Below, one piece after another: positions 45,795-54,083 of a DNA stretch of 64,000 nucleotides. The stretch lies in assembly GCA_030847615.1 (NCBI GenBank), contig JAUMIR010000003.1, positions 288,294,265-288,358,264 on the forward strand, in the 5' to 3' direction. The position numbers and the translations under genes are program-made. The stretch is from Gambelia wislizenii (taxonomy: Eukaryota; Chordata; Lepidosauria; Squamata; Crotaphytidae). Numbering within the stretch: the first letter of the stretch is position 1; each line of letters starts with the position of its first letter. A model generated the notes under the pieces. It ran no database searches and was not told the DNA's origin. It was given only the letters and a program-made list of their open reading frames with translations.

Positions 45795-45850
45795 AGGAAG
45801 AAGGGAGAAAGAAAGAAGGAAGGGAGAGGAATGGAAAGGAAAGGCGAAGA
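45795..45850. repeat. Purine-rich (GAAG/GGAA)n tract
   Basis: GAAGGAAGAAGGGAGAAAGA then AGGAAGGGAGAGGAATGGAAAGG. Low-complexity homopurine sequence. Confidence 0.8.
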
Positions 45851-46028
45851 ATCTTGAGTTGAAGCATGGCAGAAAGATATTGAAGGTTCAATACAAGTAT
45901 TGCAAGCATTAATGTGAACAATTTATACAAGCATACATCTTAATAAATGGAGAATATTGATAAAAATTATCCATAACTAATTATTCCACAGAATATTACA
46001 AATTCACAAGCAGCTACTTCTGAAGCAG

Positions 46029-46060
46029 TTCCCCTTTTTCCCAGCTGGGAAAAAGGGGAA
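46029..46060. repeat. Perfect 32-bp palindrome at the 5' edge of LINE copy 5
   Basis: TTCCCCTTTTTCCCAG is followed immediately by its exact reverse complement. The right arm joins LINE coding sequence (..LPSDLWDVV); the left arm joins intron DNA. Confidence 0.95.
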
Positions 46061-47085
46061 TTACCATCAGATCTCTGGGATGTAGTCATCATCACCCTGT
46101 ACAAGAAAAAAGGAGCAAAATCCAATTGCTCAAACTATCGAGGCATAATACTGCTCTCTATTGCTGGAAAAATCCTTCCAAGGATACTCCTGAACAGATT
46201 AGTTCCTGATATTGCAGAAGAACTTCTTCTTGAAAGTCAATGTGGCTTCAGAGCCAATAGGAATACTACAGATATGGTATTTGCCCTTAGACAACTGCAA
46301 GAGAAATGTAGAGAGCAGAACAAGGGTCTCTATGTAACATTTGGCGACCTCACCAAAACCTTCGACACTGTGAGTAGAAAAGGTCTGTGGCAGATCCTGG
46401 AAAGACTAGGATGTCCCCCCAGATTCCTTAAAAGGATTATCTTGCTACACGAGGGCCAGCACAGTCAAGTCAGATATAGCGATGCTAGTTCAGAGCCCTT
46501 TCTAATAAGTAATGGAGTGAAGCAAGGTTGTGTTCTTGGTCCAACTTTATTTACAATCTTCTTCATTATGATGCTCCGAAGGGCTACAGCAGAGCATGAA
46601 GAAGACAGCATCTATATACGTTACCTTACTGATGGTAGCTTGTTTAACTTAAGCCATCTGAGGGCTCGCACTAAGACTCTAAACTATCTAGTTTGCAAGC
46701 TGCTCTTCGCTGCTGCTGCTGCTGCCCTTGTTACCCACACAGAAGCAGCTCTGCAGCGCCTAACATCCTGCTTCGCAACAGCTGCAGAGCTGTTTGGGCT
46801 GGAAGTCAACCTGAAGCAAACAGAAGTTCTTTACCAGCCTGCACCACAGGACAAACACCACTATCCCCACATTGCCGTTGGCAAATCTGTGCTTAAGTCC
46901 ATTCAGCAGTTCACCTACCTGGGAAGCATCATCTCAGATGCCATGATTGACAAAGAGATATCAATCACAGATTAGCAAAGGCATATAGCACATTTGGAAG
47001 ACTTTACAAAAGAGTCTGGAGTAACAAACACCTGAGGCGAAGCACAAAAAATCAATGTGTATAGAGCCATTGTACTGTCTATTCT
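46045..47085 (+). mobile_element. LINE copy 5, left part (RT region), interrupted by DIRS
   Basis: The frame from about 46060 reads SNCSNYRGIILLSIAGKIL, CGFRANRNTTDMVFALRQLQ, GDLTKTFDTVSRKGLW and SNGVKQGCVLGPTLF, then RT thumb and IAVGKSVLKSIQQFTYLGSI. It reaches further 5' than the other copies. The catalytic FADD box is lost to an alanine run. Homology stops at GTACTGTCTATTCT (47085) and resumes at CCTTTACGGG (53252), after the DIRS. Confidence 0.9.
46709..46725 (+). repeat. (GCT)n replacing the LINE catalytic box
   Basis: LLFADDAALVA in copy 1 is LLFAAAAAALV here, because GCTGCTGCTGCTGCT occupies the codons for DD. Confidence 0.85.
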
Positions 47086-47222
47086 GTAGGTCTAGATGGC
47101 AGGAACAATCCGTAAGCATTGGGAACCTAGGACCGCCCAGCTTCGAGCAGGAAGTAGTGCAAAGCCTCTTGGGAGATTTCAGTTCTTTGTTCTCCAGTTC
47201 TCCTCTCCCACGAGGCCAGTTC
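47086..47222 (+). repeat. DIRS left inverted terminal repeat (137 bp)
   Basis: From GTAGGTCTAGATGGCAGGAA to CACGAGGCCAGTTCT. It is the reverse complement of 53076-53212 with differences only in the outer few bases (GTAGGTCTAG versus GTAGGATAG). It probably includes the promoter. Confidence 0.95.
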
Positions 47223-47848
47223 TACTTCCTGCTCAGCCCAGCGAAGCAGGTTTTCCAACTCCTCCGGATTGGTACCGCCATTTTCTTTAACTTTTGCCTT
47301 TCTTTCCCCCCCCCACCAACTTCAACTCTGCTCTGCCCTTTTCGCTGCCTCTACTGCTCTTTAAAAAAAAAAAAAAAAAAACCCTGCCTTCTGCGCCCTC
47401 CTTCCCCGCTTCCCCCCTCTCCCCCCCCACGGTGCTTTCTCTCTCTCTCGGGCTCCCCCCCCCCGCCCTAGCGGAACTTTTCCGAGCCCCCTCCCAGCCA
47501 ACCCTCCCGGCACACGCGGTTCCCCGCGACCGCCCGCCCTAGCGGAGCTTTGCCCGGCCCCCCTCCCGGCCAACCCTCCCGGCGCACACAGCTCCCGGCG
47601 GCCGCCTCATCTCAACCCGCCCGGCACACGCGGCTCCCCGCGGCCGCCTCTCACCCAGCCGCGACCGCGCTGCCCTATCCCCGCAAGCCAAGCGGCCGAG
47701 GCGCCCGCGCACGCTCTCTCCACGCGCGCCTCCCTCCGGCCGCTCCGCGACCGCCTCTCCCCCAGCCGCGAACGCGCTGCCCCCCCCTCGCAAGCCGCGC
47801 GGCACGCTCTCCACACACGCGCCCCTCCCCGGCCCCAGGCACGAAGGG
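47223..47848 (+). promoter_or_regulatory. DIRS leader: A-run, C/T-rich and CpG-rich tandem segment
   Basis: Contains an A18 run (about 47362-47380), long C/T stretches and a CpG-dense region at 47460-47850. A unit of about 70-80 bp (CCTCCCGGCCAACCCTCCCG, GCACACGCGG, TCCCCGCG) repeats two to three times at 47464-47660. Open frames here are repeat-driven; I do not call them genes. A role in transcription or packaging is inference. Confidence 0.6.
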
Positions 47849-48433
47849 ATGGGAGGCATCAGGGGACCCGCAGAAGGCACTGCGCAGGGGGCCAAGAGGC
47901 AGCAGAAAAAGAGGGCGGAAGGGCGCTCCCGCACCCACAGCGGTGACCACGAGCTTCCCTCTACGAGCACCGCCACCGACGGCCCAGTACCGGCTTTGGT
48001 GCCTCAACGACGGGCAGCACAGGTGGCAGAGAAGGCCCTGGCCAGCGGCCGCCCTCTGAGCGCGCCCAGAGCCCTAACCCAGTGGCTGCAAAGGGAAGAA
48101 ATGCGCCACGAGGGCCAGGGAACCGCGGGGGCCGAGGTCTCTTCCCTGCCCCCCCGGAGCTCCCACAAATACCCCGGCCTACAGGACGAGTCCCAGGAGA
48201 AGACGCAGGACAAGGTAGGGGAAGCGACGATTTCCAGGTCCAGGCTTATCCTGGACACTTTGGAATTTTCTAGCGAGGGGGAGGAGGAGGATGAGTACGG
48301 GGACATCCCAAACGAAGCAGAAGAGCCCACCCAAATAGACAGCCGAGGTAGCAACGGGAACCCTAAGGATCTGGTTACCCAGGAGGGGAAGAGGGAATAT
48401 CAGGACGGGGGAAGAGTAAGGAAAACGAAGTGA
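47849..48433 (+). CDS. DIRS gag-like region, first frame (194 aa)
   Basis: ATG at 47849 opens a 194-residue frame: basic N-terminus (KRQQKKRAEGRSR), then a Ser/Thr/Pro-rich part and an acidic stretch (LEFSSEGEEEDEYGDIPNEA). It ends TGA at 48433. Charged, low-complexity N-terminal regions are usual in DIRS ORF1 proteins. The next frame is open from 48367, 67 bases before this stop, in the -1 frame. The two frames were probably one protein; a single-base indel or programmed -1 shift would join them. I see no canonical slippery heptamer. Function (RNA binding, particle formation) is inferred from position. Confidence 0.6.
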   Translation: MGGIRGPAEGTAQGAKRQQKKRAEGRSRTHSGDHELPSTSTATDGPVPALVPQRRAAQVAEKALASGRPLSAPRALTQWLQREEMRHEGQGTAGAEVSSLPPRSSHKYPGLQDESQEKTQDKVGEATISRSRLILDTLEFSSEGEEEDEYGDIPNEAEEPTQIDSRGSNGNPKDLVTQEGKREYQDGGRVRKTK

Positions 48434-49869
48434 AGGCTAAGAAACAGTCCATCAAACTAGCCCTGGCAATGTTGTCTGAAGCACTCCTGTCGGACCAGGA
48501 GGAAGAGCAGGAGCCACTCCCGAGTTTAGCAGAATTGCTGAGGAAGCGTAAGGAAAGGGGAAAGACACCCATTCCAAGGAAAAGCAAGGCCCCCCTCCCC
48601 CCCAGTAGGCCAACCGGGAAGGGTAAGGGGAAGCAACGGGAAACCCCTGTAGTGCCCCCCACAGGCAAAAAGAGAAAGGAGCCGCCTTCGAGGCACTCAT
48701 CCGAGGAGTCGGATGGAGCCTCAGAAGGGGAGGACCTACTCACACATGCCATCCCGGACCTAGACGACGCAGCGGACAACGACGGGGCAGGGACCCCTGA
48801 CAGGGAGGAGGGGGAATTGTCAGACTCTGACAATTCAGACAACGAGGCAGCGGACAGAATTTTCCAAGGGGATAAGTTCTCATACCTCCTTAGCAGGGCC
48901 TTGTCAGCACTGGGGATCTGCCCCCCCACTGCCAAAGAAGACACAACTGAAGACCCCCACGCTCCCAAGAGCGAGAGGGCGGCAGCACTGATGCCGTCAA
49001 ACAAGTCAAAGAGGCCACTCTTCCCCTTCCCAAGGTCCTTCTGGAACTTGGTGGCAGAGGAGTGGGACAAGCCAGCCTTGGGAAGGCGGGGCATGTCAGC
49101 GGCTCAGAAGTTCTACAACTTCCCCAAGGAGATACTTGACAAACTAAGGACCCCGGTGGTCGACCGGCCAGTCGTATCTATGGTCTCCAACTCCCTGGCA
49201 CCCAGGGAAGGAGACGGCGCCCTTAAGGACTCAGACGAGAAAAGGGCCGATATTGCCCTGAAGAGATCATTCGACGCATCCGCCCTCGGAATTAGGTCCG
49301 CACTGGCAACGGCCTTGATCTCCCGGGCCGCCATAATATGGCTGCAAGAGGTTATGGAAGCAGAAGAACTAGACACTGGCGCCCTGGACAAGGCCTTCAG
49401 CAGAATCCGTCTCGCACTCCACTTCATTGCCGACGCATCTCAGGACTCACTAACATATGCGGCCAGGGCCTCAGGGGCAGCCAACTTAGCAAGACGATCA
49501 CTCTGGGTGAAACAATGGGATGCGGATGGCAAGTCTAGGAACGCCTTGGCCACAGCATCATTCAAAGGGACAAAACTGTTTGGCGAGGAAGCCCTCAAGG
49601 ACATCCTAGTGGAAACGAAGGACAAGAAACAAGCCATGCCCTCGTCAGGCCGAAAGCAACTTAAGAAGCCTTTTCGACGGTCACATCCGGCCAACTCGTC
49701 CTTTCGTCATTACAGGGGAAATGGAAGAAGAACAGACTACAGGTCCAGTAGACCAGCATGGGCTAAAACCAACTATGTCATTCGCCACACACCCTTTGCC
49801 AGCCCCCCCCCCAGTCGCAGGGGAGGGGGAACACAGCAGCAGCGGGGTTCCTCCCGACAACAATCCTGA
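48367..49869 (+). CDS. DIRS gag-like protein, main frame
   Basis: Open from 48367; the first Met-like start in frame is a GTG at 48430, so this frame is likely continued from 47849-48433 rather than started here. About 500 residues: Lys/Glu-rich start (KQSIKLALAMLSEALLSDQE), acidic middle (EEGELSDSDNSDNEA), then a helical core with FPFPRSFWNLVAEEWDKP, RSFDASALGIRSALATALIS and LARRSLWVKQWDADGKSR, and the segment KGTKLFGEEALKDIL that recurs in DIRS ORF1 proteins. The end is Arg/Gln-rich (RRGGGTQQQRGSSRQQS) and could bind nucleic acid. It overlaps the RT frame by 149 bases. Confidence 0.8.
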   Translation, partial: GSGYPGGEEGISGRGKSKENEVKAKKQSIKLALAMLSEALLSDQEEEQEPLPSLAELLRKRKERGKTPIPRKSKAPLPPSRPTGKGKGKQRETPVVPPTGKKRKEPPSRHSSEESDGASEGEDLLTHAIPDLDDAADNDGAGTPDREEGELSDSDNSDNEAADRIFQGDKFSYLLSRALSALGICPPTAKEDTTEDPHAPKSERAAALMPSNKSKRPLFPFPRSFWNLVAEEWDKPALGRRGMSAAQKFYNFPKEILDKLRTPVVDRPVVSMVSNSLAPREGDGALKDSDEKRADIALKRSFDASALGIRSALATALISRAAIIWLQEVMEAEELDTGALDKAFSRIRLALHFIADASQDSLTYAARASGAANLARRSLWVKQWDADGKSRNALATASFKGTKLFGEEALKDILVETKDKKQAMPSSGRKQLKKPFRRSHPANSSFRHYRGNGRRTDYRSSRPAWAKTNYVIRHTPFASPPPSRRGGGTQQQRGSSRQQS

Positions 49870-51757
49870 CTCGGAAAGATCTCCAGTGGGGGGAAGGCTG
49901 TCAAGGTTCCTGGACGCCTGGCTAACTACAACATCGGACAAGTGGGTGCAGGAAACGATCGCCCACGGTTACAGAGTGAAGTTCAATACAAGACCCAGGA
50001 ACAGGTTCCTACCCGCACCCGTCCCCCTAAACCAACAGAAGGCGCGGAACTTAAGGACAGCAATAAACCACCTACTGGAGATAGAAGCCATAGAAGAAGT
50101 ACCAGACACGCAACGTTTCTCAGGGGTGTACTCCTACTTCTTCACAGTACCAAAAAAAGATGGAAATCTAAGGTCCGTACTAGACCTCAAGTTCACGAAC
50201 TCCTTCATTACCTACAAGCGTTTCAAGATGGAAACGCTGTCATCCATACGGGAGGCGGTACAGGAAGGAGACTTCCTGGCCTCTCTCGACCTATCGGAAG
50301 CATATCTACACATAAAGATGCACCCAGAAAGCAGGCGCTTCCTCAGATTTGCGTTCGGAGACGAACACTACCAGTTCCGGGCGCTCCCCTTCGGACTAGC
50401 GACGGCACCAAGGGTCTTCACCAAGGTGATGGTGGTGATAATCGCTCACCTGAGAACAAAAGGGATACACCTGTACCCTTACTTGGACGACATTCTCCTA
50501 AGAGCATCGTCAAGGGACAGGGCCCTCAAAGACCTGAGTACAACCATCAGGTGTCTACAGAATCACGGGTTCATGATAAACTTCAGAAAGAGCACCCTAG
50601 TGCCATCGCAATCTATAGTCCACCTAGGAGTCCGGATAGATACAGTAGCCTACTCCGTCGCCCTGTCCACGGAAAGACAATTGGCCATCAGGAAGGAAGC
50701 CGCAATAGCAAGAAGAAAGCGGAGGGCCCAGATCGCGCTCCTAGCGCGACTGTTCGGGCTCATGATATCATCCATACAGGTGGTCCCGTGGGCGAGGTTC
50801 CACTCCAGGCCTCTCCAGGCACTGCTACTCCCCCACCAGGAAAGAATATCCCGCAAAGAGAGGCTGTCCATAGACATCCCACCCGCAGTGAGACACTCGT
50901 TCACGTGGTGGACACGGACAGAAAACATATCCAAGGGGTCCCCACTGACAGTTCCACAGCAAGTAGTGGTGACATCAGACGCCAGTCTACGAGGATGGGG
51001 GGCACATTGCCAGGACATGGCAGTGCAAGGCCTATGGTCAAGAGCCGAACAGGAACACAGCATCAACTGGCTGGAGCTCAGGGCAGCCAGACTGGCATTG
51101 GAGTATTTCTCCGACACACTGAGGGGACAGCATGTGCTGCTCCTCACCGACAACACAACGACGCGATCATACATAGCGAGGCAAGGCGGGTCCAAATCCA
51201 GGTCACTGCACTCGGAAGCAGTAACGCTGCTACTTTGGGCGGAAAGGACACTACTATCCCTGACGGCCCAACACCTTCAAGGGGAAGCCAATACCCAAGC
51301 GGACTTTCTGAGCAGACACACGGTTCTCCCGGGAGAGTGGGAACTGAACCAGGAGACCTTCAATCACATCCAAGCGAGGTTTGGAGAAATGTCAGTAGAC
51401 ATGTTCGCGTCCCACCTCAACACCAAACTGAACCGCTTCTTCACCAGGTTCTTTCACCCGAGAGCGGAGGGAACCGACGCCCTCCGGTCCCAGTGGCCAC
51501 CAGGTCTCCTGTACCTGTTTCCTCCATTTCCCCTCATAGGGAAAACGTGCAGGAAAGTACGGGCGGAAAGAGCACAAGTGGTCCTGATCGCCCCACACTG
51601 GCCACGGCGACCATGGTTCTCCGACCTGACAGAGATGTCGGTCGACGCACCAATGAGGCTCTTTCCACGCCAGGACCTCCTCCTACAGGGCCCGGTGGCG
51701 CACCCCGATGTGTCATGGCTCCAGCTGACAGCATGGAGATTGAGCGGAGAGCGCTGA
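49721..51757 (+). CDS. DIRS reverse transcriptase / RNase H / Dam-like methyltransferase polyprotein (678 aa)
   Basis: Copies element RNA into DNA. RT domain about residues 115-290: YFFTVPKKDGNLRSVLDLK, SLDLSEAYLHI with D190, FRALPFGLATAPRVF, and YLDD at 254-257 (D256, D257). RNase H follows with D420 (SDASLRGWGAH), E452 (WLELRAA), D477 (LLTDNTT) and D528 (NTQADFLSR), all four catalytic acids. The last domain (about 545-660: MSVDMFASHLNTKLNRFFTR, then YLFPPFPLI) is the Dam-like module found in DIRS1-group elements. There are no internal stops. The start ATG at 49721 lies inside the gag frame, so translation by reinitiation or frameshift is likely. It overlaps the recombinase start by 43 bases. 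Confidence 0.95.
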   Translation: MEEEQTTGPVDQHGLKPTMSFATHPLPAPPPVAGEGEHSSSGVPPDNNPDSERSPVGGRLSRFLDAWLTTTSDKWVQETIAHGYRVKFNTRPRNRFLPAPVPLNQQKARNLRTAINHLLEIEAIEEVPDTQRFSGVYSYFFTVPKKDGNLRSVLDLKFTNSFITYKRFKMETLSSIREAVQEGDFLASLDLSEAYLHIKMHPESRRFLRFAFGDEHYQFRALPFGLATAPRVFTKVMVVIIAHLRTKGIHLYPYLDDILLRASSRDRALKDLSTTIRCLQNHGFMINFRKSTLVPSQSIVHLGVRIDTVAYSVALSTERQLAIRKEAAIARRKRRAQIALLARLFGLMISSIQVVPWARFHSRPLQALLLPHQERISRKERLSIDIPPAVRHSFTWWTRTENISKGSPLTVPQQVVVTSDASLRGWGAHCQDMAVQGLWSRAEQEHSINWLELRAARLALEYFSDTLRGQHVLLLTDNTTTRSYIARQGGSKSRSLHSEAVTLLLWAERTLLSLTAQHLQGEANTQADFLSRHTVLPGEWELNQETFNHIQARFGEMSVDMFASHLNTKLNRFFTRFFHPRAEGTDALRSQWPPGLLYLFPPFPLIGKTCRKVRAERAQVVLIAPHWPRRPWFSDLTEMSVDAPMRLFPRQDLLLQGPVAHPDVSWLQLTAWRLSGER

Positions 51758-52794
51758 GAGCCTGCGGATACGAAGACAACGTAATACAAACCCTACTGGC
51801 CTCACGCAGACCATCAACAAGGAGGATATACCAAGCGACCTGGAAAGTGTTCTCGCAATGGTGCGCAGACGCACAGATAAACCCCCTGAAAGCCTCGACG
51901 AAACATATCCTGGAATTCCTGCAAGGAGGCCTCGAAAAGGGCCTCCGACCCAACACATTGAAGAGACAGGTAGCCGCACTGGCGGCATTCATACAGTGCC
52001 CACAGGGAAACAGAATCTCGGCACACCCACACATCAGGAGGTTTCTGAGAGGGGCGACCCTTATATCCCCACCAGTGCGCCACAGATTCCCGTCATGGAA
52101 CCTCTCCCTGGTGCTCCGTCAATTAACCAAAAGCCCCTTTGAACCCCTGAGAAGAGTCCCTCTAAGAATAATGACAATTAAGGTGGCCTTCCTAGTGGCG
52201 ATCACATCGGCCCGGAGAGTATCGGAACTCACGGCACTGTCTATCAGGGAGCACCTATGCTCCTTCGAAGAGGATGCGGTGTACCTCAGACCCGACCCAT
52301 CCTTCAAACCGAAGGTGATCTCGGACTTCCACGTATCACAGCAGATAGTCCTACCCTCCTTCTGCCCCAGGCCATCTCACCCCACAGAGAAACTGTGGCA
52401 CAAATTGGACGTCAGGAGGGCCCTGAGGATCTACATTAAACGCACAGCGGCATTCAGACGCTGCGATTCACTGTTTGTGTCATTCACACCGGCATCCATG
52501 GGCGCTAAGGTATCTAGACAGACCCTGGCAACATGGATCAAGGCGTGCATTTTTCTGGCATACGACACTGCGAACATACCACGCCCATCCGGGGTGACGG
52601 CACACTCCACCAGGTCAGCAGCAACATCGGCAGTGTTTTCAACGAACGCACCCATTCACGAGATCTGCAGGGCCGCGACATGGGCCACTCCATCCACCTT
52701 CGTTAGGCACTACAAGGTGGATAAATTCAGGGTACCCGACGCCACCTTTGGGAGAAGAGTCCTCCACGAGGTGGTACACCAGCAGGGAAACTAA
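51715..52794 (+). CDS. DIRS tyrosine recombinase (359 aa)
   Basis: Integrates the circular DNA copy. The N-terminal core-binding part contains SRRPSTRRIYQATWKVFSQW and ILEFLQGGLEKGLRPNTLKR. The catalytic domain holds R168 (ARRVSEL), H297 and R300 (HSTRS), W323 (ATWATPS) and nucleophile Y333 (FVRHYKV); H-to-R and R-to-W spacing equals that of Cre-type enzymes. ATG at 51715 was chosen because the frame upstream is the shadow of the RT gene; a second Met lies at 51733. Ends TAA just before the ICR. All catalytic residues are present and the frame is unbroken. Confidence 0.94.
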   Translation: MAPADSMEIERRALRACGYEDNVIQTLLASRRPSTRRIYQATWKVFSQWCADAQINPLKASTKHILEFLQGGLEKGLRPNTLKRQVAALAAFIQCPQGNRISAHPHIRRFLRGATLISPPVRHRFPSWNLSLVLRQLTKSPFEPLRRVPLRIMTIKVAFLVAITSARRVSELTALSIREHLCSFEEDAVYLRPDPSFKPKVISDFHVSQQIVLPSFCPRPSHPTEKLWHKLDVRRALRIYIKRTAAFRRCDSLFVSFTPASMGAKVSRQTLATWIKACIFLAYDTANIPRPSGVTAHSTRSAATSAVFSTNAPIHEICRAATWATPSTFVRHYKVDKFRVPDATFGRRVLHEVVHQQGN

Positions 52795-52837
52795 AGAACA
52801 GTCACTCCCACCCAAGGGAAATAGGGGGCTTGGGTAC

Positions 52838-52942
52838 GTCCCAATGCTTACGGATTGTTCCTGCCATCTAGACCTACAGAATGTTACATTGGGTACTTAC
52901 CGTGAAGGTACTTTCTGTAGGATAGATGGCAGGAACAATCCG
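52838..52942 (+). repeat. DIRS internal complementary region (ICR)
   Basis: The first part (52838-52876) is the reverse complement of the left outer end (GTAGGTCTAGATGGCAGG...TTGGGA). The second part (52877-52942) is the reverse complement of the right outer end (53187-53251). Its reverse complement therefore reads right end, ATTCT, left end: the junction of a circular copy. This is the template role proposed for ICRs in DIRS replication. Confidence 0.95.
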
Positions 52943-53075
52943 GCCCGCCCCGTGACTGACATACGAGACTATTTCAAGGGGTACAAGGGGGTTCTAACCA
53001 TGCATGTATCATGTACCTTTATCTCAACAGCGAGGAGTCTTTGCTTACCTTTTTTCACAGGGCTTTGCTAGTCAG

Positions 53076-53212
53076 AGAACTGGCCTCGTGGGAGAGGAGA
53101 ACTGGAGAACAAAGAACTGAAATCTCCCAAGAGGCTTTGCACTACTTCCTGCTCGAAGCTGGGCGGTCCTAGGTTCCCAATGCTTACGGATTGTTCCTGC
53201 CATCTATCCTAC
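53076..53212 (-). repeat. DIRS right inverted terminal repeat
   Basis: AGAACTGGCCTCGTGGGAGA through CTGCCATCTATCCTAC, reverse complement of 47086-47222. A further 39 bases (53213-53251) extend past the repeat, the usual asymmetry of DIRS right ends. Confidence 0.95.
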
Positions 53213-53251
53213 AGAAAGTACCTTCACGGTAAGTACCCAATGTAACATTCT

Positions 53252-53868
53252 CCTTTACGGGTCTGAAACATGGGTCACCTATCTCCACCACTTACGACTC
53301 CTCGAACACTTTTATCAGCACTGTCTACGCACAAACCTAAATATACACTCGACTGACTATGTGAGGAATGTTGCTGTCCTTGAGCAAGCAGGGATCACCA
53401 GCATTGAGGCCATGATATTGAGAACACAGCTGCGCTGGGCAGGGCACATTTCTAGGATGGAGGAACATCGCCTCCCAAAAATAGTACTCTACGGTGAACT
53501 CGCCACGGGACAGCATAAGAGGGGCGCTCCAGAAAAAGTGATACAAGGACTCCCTGAAACAACATCTCAGGCTCGGCCAAATTGATCACCAACAATGGTC
53601 CGCCCTGGCCTCACATCAGGAGGCATGGAGACGCACTATCCACAATGCTGCAGCCTTATTTGGGAGCTCACGCCGAACAAGTCTTGAAGAGAAACGACAA
53701 TGCAGAATCACAATCCAGAAACATCACCCAAGGAGACCTTCTGCAGTGCTTTCTGCAACCGGACTTGTTTATCTCAGATTGGCCTTTTTAGTCATCAGCG
53801 CACTTGCAGAAAGCGTGGGATGAGTCCTTCCGGAATCTTCCTTTGCGAAGAAAAGCCAGAGAGAGAGA
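53252..53868 (+). mobile_element. LINE copy 5, right part, after the DIRS
   Basis: Resumes with CCTTTACGGGTCTGAAACAT and continues through TSIEAMILRTQLRWAGHISR, HRLPKIVLYGELATGQHKRG and the terminal finger, to GAATCTTCCTTTGCGAAG, AAAAGCC and (GA)n. A frameshift follows RGAPEK. With 46045-47085 it makes one LINE copy of about 1.66 kb. Confidence 0.9.
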
Positions 53869-54083
53869 CATCTGATGCAAAGTCTAATCACTGATACATT
53901 TTAAAGATATATTTGTGAGTCAGTGTAGTATAGTTGCATTATTTTCAGCATCTTGCCTTTTGTCCTTTCTGCAAATTAATTTGGTGTAGCATGGGCTTCC
54001 TGGGTACTTTAGCACCCATGGAGCCATCTGCTGCCAAATTCAGTGATCCAGCAGGTAAAAGTGCTACATTTTCTTGGTAAATA
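53869..54083. other. Short intron spacer
   Basis: AT-rich, nothing recognised. Confidence 0.4.

Larger units (their letters stand above)
47086..53251 (+). mobile_element. DIRS-type tyrosine-recombinase retrotransposon, nearly complete (about 6.16 kb)
   Basis: Order: left inverted terminal repeat, CpG-rich leader, gag-like region in two overlapping frames, RT/RNase H/methyltransferase-like ORF, tyrosine recombinase ORF, internal complementary region (ICR), right inverted terminal repeat. DIRS elements copy RNA into a circular DNA and integrate it with the recombinase, leaving no target duplication. The only sequence shared by the two host junctions is ATTCT, and the ICR carries the joined-end sequence. 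RT, RNase H and recombinase catalytic residues are all present and both frames are open, pointing to recent insertion. It lies in sense with APP, inside a LINE copy. Confidence 0.97.

Noticed and set aside
47539..48059. Arg/Ala/Pro-rich frames on both strands in the DIRS leader
   Set aside because: CpG-rich tandem sequence; mutually overlapping frames without DIRS protein motifs.
50650..51195. Antisense 181-codon frame in the RT gene
   Set aside because: Mirror of conserved RT/RNase H coding sequence; no independent resemblance.
49942..51714. First two thirds of a 950-codon frame upstream of the recombinase
   Set aside because: It is the out-of-phase shadow of the RT/RNase H gene. Only the part from 51715 shows recombinase motifs.
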